35,015 nt of DNA from positions 1-35,015 of the IMG/VR virus record IMGVR_UViG_3300025000_000275. One strand, given 5' to 3'. This DNA comes from a virus. Made by a program: the position numbers and the translations under genes. This document shows, in pieces, positions 29,866 through 35,015 of the stretch. The notes under the pieces are model-generated. The model made no database searches, was not told the DNA's origin, and saw only the letters and a program-made list of their open reading frames with translations. How positions within the stretch are numbered: the first letter of the stretch is position 1; the number at the start of each line of letters is the position of its first letter.

Positions 29866-30540
29866 AGGGGCCTCCTTTGAAGGGATAGGGGCCGCCGAGG
29901 TGGCAGCGGCCGAGCTGGCGACGCCAGCGGGAGATACGGGGAGAAGGGCGGCGATCTTTGACGCGCTGTCCTGATCGGAGAACTTGCGCACGGTCTCGTC
30001 GCAGGCGGCGCGGGCGGCTTTCGCGGTGGAGATGGCGGAGGCCTTTTCAGTGGAGGGCTCGCCGATTATCTCATCGATAAAACCGGCATCCTTGCCTTCG
30101 GAGCCGAATAGGAAGGTTTCCTCATCCATCATGGTGCGGATTTCTTCGACGGTCTTTCCGGTCTTCGCGGAGTAAGCGGCGGCAAGCATGATGGAAAAGC
30201 CTTCGAGGATGTCGGCGGTCTTGCGGAGTTCTTTATGGTTTCCCAAAGCTCCGCCGAGGGCATTATGGATCATGAAAACGGAGTTGGATTCGGCGGTGAC
30301 TTTGTCTCCGGCGAGGGCGATGTACGACGCCATTGAGGCGGCAAGGCCCATCAGGTGGGTAGTCTTCGCGCCCTTATAGCCCTTGATCAGGTTGAATATT
30401 TCAAGGCCGTCTACGACGAATCCGCCCGGGGAGCTGATCTGGATATCGACCGGCTCCCCGTTCGCTTCGGCGAGTTGCTTGCGGATGTCAGCGGGGGAAA
30501 CGTCCCAACCGATGACGCCGGAGATTACTACCGTTTTCAT
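29479..30540 (-). CDS. ClpP-like head maturation protease (lambda gpC type)
   Basis: The 353-residue protein begins with a ClpP/S49-type fold: ISSPGGFVVDGLEIFNLI (36-53), the nucleophile S69 in GLAASMASYIALAG, H92 in MIHNALGG, and D139 in MMDEET, followed by GFIDEIIG. A linker (about 170-225) leads to a C-terminal scaffold region. The full-length product would be incorporated into the procapsid through the scaffold part and cleave the scaffold and itself, as lambda gpC does. It overlaps the portal gene by 4 bases. Confidence 0.88.
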   Translation of the reverse strand: MKTVVISGVIGWDVSPADIRKQLAEANGEPVDIQISSPGGFVVDGLEIFNLIKGYKGAKTTHLMGLAASMASYIALAGDKVTAESNSVFMIHNALGGALGNHKELRKTADILEGFSIMLAAAYSAKTGKTVEEIRTMMDEETFLFGSEGKDAGFIDEIIGEPSTEKASAISTAKAARAACDETVRKFSDQDSASKIAALLPVSPAGVASSAAATSAAPIPSKEAPMDLPQLKAEHPEAYTAAKAEGIAEERARRESLIAFKGVNPDGDRATEEAITSGKAAMEATPAIMAAIAKGNSPNADGDNAPTVGTTVPESASGGASVTGMSAKDVADCVKAGMTLEQIKANGPRAGKE

Positions 30541-32228
30541 TCGTCGCCCTCCTCGGGCTTGTCGTCTTCGTCTTCAGGGGCGGGCTTCGCGCCGGGCTGG
30601 GCGGGGGCGCCGAACGCGGTGGGGGGCGGGGGGATGACCTTGCGTTCCGCTTCCTGCCGGGCGGCGTTGTCGTAGAAGTCCGAGCCGTTGTATTTCTGGG
30701 CGACGCGTTCGCGGGTGGTGGCACCCTGCTCGATGCGGGTGTCGTCAGCCTTCGCGTCCTTCACGGGGTCGATGCTGGGCATGGACTGGCCGATCCAGTC
30801 GCAGGCGAGCCATGCGCGCTTTACCACGGGGTCAGCGCTGTCGTAGCCGGGGGCGGCGATGCGACGGGCGGCGACTTCCTCGGTAAACCACGCTTCATAA
30901 ACCGGCTGGAGGAACTGGGAAATCAGGTGCACGCGCCAGCGTTCAACGACTTGCCAGAAAAGGATCAGGCTCGCGCGGCTCGCGCTGTAGTTGCTTGAGA
31001 AGGTCATTTCAAGGACTTCGACGGGGATGGACATGGAGGCGGAAAGGCTCCGCATGATCGACTTCACGAAGGCGTCGAAATTAACGTTCGGGCGCTTGGT
31101 GTCGAAGGATACGAGGTCTTCCCCGGCTTTAAGGTTGCCGACGATCATGCCGGGTTTGTCGAGGCGTACTTCCTGCCCGGTCTTTGCGGTGGCGTCGGAT
31201 GAGCCTTGAGCGTCGCGGCGGATCGCTCCGCCTCCGACTGCTTGGGCGAGGTTCGTCCTGGTGTCGTTGATTTCGCCGGGCTTGATGTAGGCGGCGAAAA
31301 TGGCGTTGATGACGGCGGCTTCGATTTCGGCGCCGGTGTAGTCGGTCAGCTTTTGGATTTCGTGGATGAGGGGGGCGAGGGGGCCGACTCCGCGAATCTG
31401 GCCGGGAAGGTCGAGGATGGCGGGGATGACGACGAAGCGGCGGCCGGAGGGGCCGGAGGCGGGGACGCGGGTCGTCTTGCGGGTGATCGGGTCGCAAAGG
31501 AAGACGGCGATGAGTTCACCGGCGGGGGACAGCTCGAAGCCGTCCTTGACGACGTTTCCCCGTGCGTTCGCGGCGACGGCGAGGCATACGCGGTCGGGGG
31601 TGCCGTGGGTGGTGACTTGGGTATCGATCTGGTCAGGGTCGAGGATCTGGATGGACAGCGGGGAGATACGGCCGGGCTTGCCGGAATAGCGGAGGATGGC
31701 GATGGTCTCGCCGTCGCGCAATTCGTTGGCGAAGGCGAAGGATTGAAGCTCGGAAAGCGTGCGGCGGCTGGCGGCGTCGGCTTCGTGTGAGGTGGCCCAA
31801 AGGTAGAAGCGCAGCTCCACGTTGCGCTGGAAAGCGCGGCGAGCTTCGGGGGCCATGCTGGATCCGATAAGCTCCCACGCGGGAGAGCATTGCGGGGTCA
31901 GGCCGGTTCCGATTACGCTATCGACAAGGCGGGTCAGGAGGGCGCGGGCTTGGGTGCTTTCCCAGTAGGCGACGCGGGAGCGGGATCGCAGGGTTTCGGC
32001 GTCCAGTTCGTAGCCGGAAGCGTAGGCGGAGCGGAGGGCGCCGCGAAACTTTGCGCCGTCGAAGCGGGGAGCGTTGGAGTAGCCGCCGCGCGAGTTCCAT
32101 GACGCGGAGGGCTTTCCGGTATTCTTGGGGGCTATCCCGAGATATTCGTCAATTTCTTTCAGAGCATTTTTATAATCGGCGGTCTGCCTTAGTGCGGCTC
32201 GCGCTATGGCGTTTGCGATGCGGCCCAT
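30537..32228 (-). CDS. Portal protein (lambda gpB type)
   Basis: This 563-residue protein has lambda-type portal features: RSRSRVAYWESTQARALLTRLVDSVIGTGL (about 81-110), GPLAPLIHEIQKLTDYTGAEIEAAVINAIFAAYI (about 280-313), and SSNYSASRASLILFWQVVERWR (about 412-433), ending with a Pro/Glu/Asp-rich tail. It forms the dodecameric vertex for DNA entry. The ATG shares TAATG with the gpW-like gene. The C-terminal PEDEDDKPEEGDE is highly acidic. Confidence 0.9.
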   Translation of the reverse strand: MGRIANAIARAALRQTADYKNALKEIDEYLGIAPKNTGKPSASWNSRGGYSNAPRFDGAKFRGALRSAYASGYELDAETLRSRSRVAYWESTQARALLTRLVDSVIGTGLTPQCSPAWELIGSSMAPEARRAFQRNVELRFYLWATSHEADAASRRTLSELQSFAFANELRDGETIAILRYSGKPGRISPLSIQILDPDQIDTQVTTHGTPDRVCLAVAANARGNVVKDGFELSPAGELIAVFLCDPITRKTTRVPASGPSGRRFVVIPAILDLPGQIRGVGPLAPLIHEIQKLTDYTGAEIEAAVINAIFAAYIKPGEINDTRTNLAQAVGGGAIRRDAQGSSDATAKTGQEVRLDKPGMIVGNLKAGEDLVSFDTKRPNVNFDAFVKSIMRSLSASMSIPVEVLEMTFSSNYSASRASLILFWQVVERWRVHLISQFLQPVYEAWFTEEVAARRIAAPGYDSADPVVKRAWLACDWIGQSMPSIDPVKDAKADDTRIEQGATTRERVAQKYNGSDFYDNAARQEAERKVIPPPPTAFGAPAQPGAKPAPEDEDDKPEEGDE

Positions 32229-32446
32229 TAGGGGGTATACCTTACGAAAACGGGACCGTTGCTGGTCGCGTCGTTTAGTTCGGCTTCGAGGACGCGGATG
32301 GTCCTTTCGATGTTGACGAGGGAGCGGCGGACGGACTGGCGGCCTTGACCGGAATCAATGCTGTACTCCTCGGCTTCCAGCGCTTTCCGGCGGGCGGCGT
32401 ATGCGGCGGCAAGGTCAAGGCTAATGTCCGTTACCGATCGCGCCAA
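32228..32446 (-). CDS. gpW-like head-completion protein
   Basis: The 72-residue protein lies between the large terminase and portal genes, exactly where lambda W stands. It is a helix-rich sequence (LDLAAAYAARRKALEAEEY, then RQSVRRSLVNIERTIRVLEAEL) separated by a short strand segment, like the gpW fold. The start is TTG 32446, with AAGGAG 6 bases upstream. gpW sits at the connector and is needed to hold packaged DNA and attach tails. Family assignment by sequence alone is moderate. Confidence 0.65.
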   Translation of the reverse strand: MARSVTDISLDLAAAYAARRKALEAEEYSIDSGQGRQSVRRSLVNIERTIRVLEAELNDATSNGPVFVRYTP

Positions 32447-32465
32447 ATGTACTCCTTGAAAGAAA

Positions 32466-32507
32466 GGGGCCGTCCGCTTTTTTGGTTCCGGAGGTGCGGG
32501 CGGCCCC
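32466..32507 (-). terminator. 12-bp GC-rich hairpin in the head-operon leader
   Basis: GGGGCCGTCCGC (32466-32477) pairs with GCGGGCGGCCCC (32496-32507) over 12 bp with one G-U, around an 18-base loop. In minus-strand sense it is followed by TTTCTTTC, so it could act as a terminator of the terminase transcript or an attenuator in the leader of the promoter at 32534-32563. Confidence 0.65.
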
Positions 32508-32533
32508 TGCGGAGGGGCCTCTATTTCGGTTAC

Positions 32534-32563
32534 ATCTTAACCACTCTGGTTACGTTCTGTCAA
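32534..32563 (-). promoter_or_regulatory. Candidate late promoter with paired GTAACC sites
   Basis: On the minus strand TTGACA (32563-32558) and TAAGAT (32539-32534) are 18 bp apart. GTAACC occurs in the spacer (32553-32548) and just after the -10 (32533-32528), exactly 20 bp apart, with an inverted TAACC/GGTTA between. It would start a transcript near 32527, into the gpW-like and portal genes. The GTAACC sites may bind a repressor or activator. Confidence 0.55.
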
Positions 32564-32567
32564 GTCG

Positions 32568-34535
32568 TCATTTTTTTCCGACGATGCTCCAGAATAGCGG
32601 CCAGTCTACCTCGCCGGTCTTGTCGTCGTCGCTCGCGGTGATTGCGGAGGCTACGACGTACAGGGCGCCGAGGGCGTAGACGCGGCAGTCAAGCGCCTCG
32701 TTACGGCCGTTCACTTTCCAGCGGCGATGTATTTTTCCATAGCGGTCGGTCTCGGTCACGAGGTCCTCTGAAAAAAGCTTTTCAAAATATCGGCGGTCGT
32801 AGTCTGCAGGGAAATGACAATAGCCGGGCGGGAGGTCGGCGCCTGCGGCTGGGGCGTCAATCGGTCCGACCTTCGTCTGAGTGTAAAACTCCTGCTTGAG
32901 GTCGCTGGTTGCGAGGTCGATGCGCTTGCAGGTTTGGCCGGTGACATCGCGGAGGGCGAAGATGCGGCGGCCTGAGTCGAGGCGGTCGGAGCCTTTGGAG
33001 GGGAGGACGCCGCCCGCGTACTGATCGCAGAAAGCATAGACGACGGCGGTCTGGTCGCCTGAGTCGATGAGAGCGAGGGAGAGGGGGATGCCGCCATGCT
33101 GGGGGCGGGATAGGATTTCGTCGAGCATGCACCATACCGGGGCGCGGGGGTCGGACGTGTCTCCGTTCAGGACGTGGTAGCCGACGCTCCATGAGGTTTT
33201 GCCCGGTCCCCATGCGACTATTTCAACTTCGATACGGTCATGCTGGACGTCTGCGCCGATGGTGACAACGAGGGGGCCTGGTGGAAGGGAGGCGTCGGTC
33301 CAGAAATGCGAGCCGTCGGCGCGCATGGTCAATAGTTCGGGGAAGTAGTTTTCACGGCGAAGCATGACGCGCTCCGGGGCGGGGGCTTCGCCGCGCTCCT
33401 CGTAGGCTTCCCCAAGGACGGTGTTGACGAAGACGCGGAGGCGGCGGGGGTCGCCGTGGGCCTTGATCCACTCCTCGCAGATGTCTTCCCATGAGCGCAT
33501 GCCGACGGGGGAATAGAGCGAGGACAGTGAGTAGCTTCGGACCTGGGGGCGGCGCGGCTCGCGGGTCGCTCTCCATTCGCCGCGGGTGAGGAAAAAAGCC
33601 TTGTCCGAATTCGTCCACGCTCCGGCGCAGGCGGTGCATTCGTAGTGGACGGAGGTATAGTCAAGGCGGCCTTCGGCGTCCTTGGAAAACTTGATGCCTT
33701 TCCACTCGATGATTTGCATTTCCCCGCAGTGCTTGCAGGGGACGAAGTAGCGGCGGGCGTCGCCTTCGTCGTGCAGGGAGGTTATGCGGGAGGTCTGCTT
33801 GATCAGCGGAGTTGACCCGCCGAGGATCTTGCGGATGGCTTCAAAGCTGTCCGTGCGGCGTACGGCGAGGCCCCACGGGTCGCCCTCCATGGCGGTGATC
33901 GCTTCGCGGGTCTGCCCTCCGACCTCCTGCGGCATCGCGTCCAACTCGTCGCCGAGTAGGTAGCGGATGGAAAAGGAGCGGAGCTTTCCGCCTGAGTTGG
34001 GGCCGACGGCCATGAGGAAGCCGCCGGGGAATTCCTTTTTTGATTTCGAGTCGCCGGTTTTTTTTGAGTGCTTTTTTTCGGACTGGGAAAATATTTTGTG
34101 TTGCAGGCCGGCGGATTGGATCATGCGGTCTACGCGAAGCTCAACGGACGCTTCGGCCACTCCGGCATCGGCGGATATCATCATGGACGGGCCGGGCTCG
34201 CAGGCGATGATATACCCGATAAAGTTTTCAAGGACGGCCACGGTGTAGCCGACCTGCGCGCCCTTGCGGACGTATACCTCGCGGACGGCTGAGGTGGGGG
34301 CGAGGCAATCGAGGACTTCGCGCCAGTAGGGGGTAACGTCCCAGCGGAAAGGGCCGGGCATCGCAGTCAGGCCCTCGGGGAGGATGCGATGGTCGGCGGC
34401 CCACTGGGAGGGTAGTACGTGGGTTATCTGGGTATGGATGGTGGCGACGATCATGCCCTTGAGCCATTCGAGGGAGGCGGCATCGTCGGCGGCTGTCCAT
34501 AGCCTGCGCTTCCGGCGTTCTGCGGCGCCTGTCAT
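32568..34535 (-). CDS. terL: Terminase large subunit (lambda gpA family)
   Basis: This 655-residue protein has the GpA-type ATPase: adenine-binding region with LPSQWAADHRIL (41-52), a Walker A variant RKGAQVGYT at 90-98, and Walker B YLLGDELDAMP around 192-202 with D196 and E197. A zinc-like cluster follows, C267-x2-C270 and C300-x2-C303. The C-terminal nuclease domain has TIGADVQHDRIEVEIVAWG near 432-450 and LIDSGDQT. The family usually makes cohesive (cos) ends. It starts in an ATGA overlap with the small terminase gene. Confidence 0.93.
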   Translation of the reverse strand: MTGAAERRKRRLWTAADDAASLEWLKGMIVATIHTQITHVLPSQWAADHRILPEGLTAMPGPFRWDVTPYWREVLDCLAPTSAVREVYVRKGAQVGYTVAVLENFIGYIIACEPGPSMMISADAGVAEASVELRVDRMIQSAGLQHKIFSQSEKKHSKKTGDSKSKKEFPGGFLMAVGPNSGGKLRSFSIRYLLGDELDAMPQEVGGQTREAITAMEGDPWGLAVRRTDSFEAIRKILGGSTPLIKQTSRITSLHDEGDARRYFVPCKHCGEMQIIEWKGIKFSKDAEGRLDYTSVHYECTACAGAWTNSDKAFFLTRGEWRATREPRRPQVRSYSLSSLYSPVGMRSWEDICEEWIKAHGDPRRLRVFVNTVLGEAYEERGEAPAPERVMLRRENYFPELLTMRADGSHFWTDASLPPGPLVVTIGADVQHDRIEVEIVAWGPGKTSWSVGYHVLNGDTSDPRAPVWCMLDEILSRPQHGGIPLSLALIDSGDQTAVVYAFCDQYAGGVLPSKGSDRLDSGRRIFALRDVTGQTCKRIDLATSDLKQEFYTQTKVGPIDAPAAGADLPPGYCHFPADYDRRYFEKLFSEDLVTETDRYGKIHRRWKVNGRNEALDCRVYALGALYVVASAITASDDDKTGEVDWPLFWSIVGKK

Positions 34536-35015
34536 AGGCGGTACTCCTTTGCCGCGTCCACCGTCCGGGAAAGCGCGAAAGTGATTTCCTCTTCTATCGC
34601 CGCTTCCAGCGCTTGGACGCCGCCGGAAACCGCGATGGCGTGAAGGCGGGCGGCTGATCGGCGGGGGAGGTCGTGAAAATTGGTTTTCATCGCGGCATCG
34701 AAAACGGAGAACATGCGGCCTACGATTTCGCGGGATATGAGTTCCTGCTTTTTTTCGGAGATGGCGAGTTCGTGCCGCTCCGCCTGCCGCCGCTTGAGTT
34801 CGATGTTTGCGATCTTGGCCGAGCGGTCGAGGTTCCCACCGTAGCCGCGCAAGGGCTCGCCTTCAGGGGCGGGGGGTGAGGTTAGGGCGCTGGCCTTCGG
34901 GGGCTTCGGGGGAGGCGGTGCCACGGTGGCACTTCGCAGGCCCGCTTTGTGCATGGCAAGCCAGCCAGCATTGACAGGGTTCGCGTCGTCGATCATGCCT
35001 TCGGCCGTCTCGATG
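34532..35015 (-). CDS. Terminase small subunit candidate, 5' end cut
   Basis: The visible part has 154 residues from ATG 34996, but the frame stays open through IETAEG to the window edge, so the real start probably lies outside. The visible region has a Pro-rich linker (PPPPKPPKA), a charged helix (IELKRRQAERHELAISEKKQELI) and an Ala/Glu-rich C-terminal part like Nu1/DUF1441 proteins. The N-terminal DNA-binding domain would be in the missing part. Position just before the large terminase supports the call. Confidence 0.65.
   Translation of the reverse strand, partial: IETAEGMIDDANPVNAGWLAMHKAGLRSATVAPPPPKPPKASALTSPPAPEGEPLRGYGGNLDRSAKIANIELKRRQAERHELAISEKKQELISREIVGRMFSVFDAAMKTNFHDLPRRSAARLHAIAVSGGVQALEAAIEEEITFALSRTVDAAKEYRL

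Overview
The window is a 35 kb stretch of a temperate, contractile-tailed (myovirus-type) bacteriophage or prophage. It is clearly G+C-rich and tightly packed, with most genes overlapping by ATGA, TTGA or TAATG junctions. The host is probably a diderm bacterium, because a complete two-component spanin pair (Rz and Rz1-like) is present. A spirochaete is the best guess: the lysis peptidase candidate resembles the DUF261 proteins of Borrelia and Treponema replicons, and the integrase carries a Cys/His insert of the kind I recall from spirochaete phage integrases. That host call is inference.

Layout. Positions 1-148 hold the end of a DUF4116-repeat gene. Positions 149-441 are non-coding and contain an odd tRNA-like minihelix. 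Positions 442-9666 (+ strand) are an early operon: a repeat-rich small protein, a TOPRIM plus DUF927-type primase/helicase, small accessory genes, a VRR-NUC nuclease, a DEAH helicase, a YqaJ exonuclease, a RecT annealing protein and an SSB-like protein. The integrase (9582-10901, - strand) is convergent with this operon. Just upstream of it lies a candidate attP: a promoter, a terminator, a copy of a tmRNA/tRNA 3' end, and direct repeats. One isolated + strand gene follows (11229-11843).

From 35015 down to 11834 the late genes run on the - strand. The packaging and head block comes first: small terminase (cut by the window edge), lambda gpA-type large terminase, gpW-like protein, lambda-type portal, ClpP-like head protease with a nested scaffold gene, decoration protein, and a Mu gpT-type major capsid protein. 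Head completion genes and a complete Mu-order tail follow: sheath, tube, frameshifted chaperone, tape measure, gpN, gpP, gp45, gp46, gp47, gp48 and fibre. Next come a lipoprotein, a lysis cassette, a DUF3310 gene and a metallophosphoesterase.

The genome is therefore a mosaic of lambda-like packaging and a Mu-like capsid and tail, but it uses a tyrosine integrase rather than a transposase. The most interesting signals are regulatory and translational: two promoters whose predicted start site is the A of the ATG; a textbook -1 slippery heptamer in the tail chaperone; an in-frame scaffold start with a strong ribosome binding site; GNRA-loop hairpins on both sides of the major capsid gene; a GTAACC pair spaced exactly 20 bp at two distant control regions; a probable ATT start; and a gp46 baseplate protein fused to a long N-terminal repeat domain. 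No repressor or cro gene is visible, so the lysogeny control region probably lies beyond the left edge.
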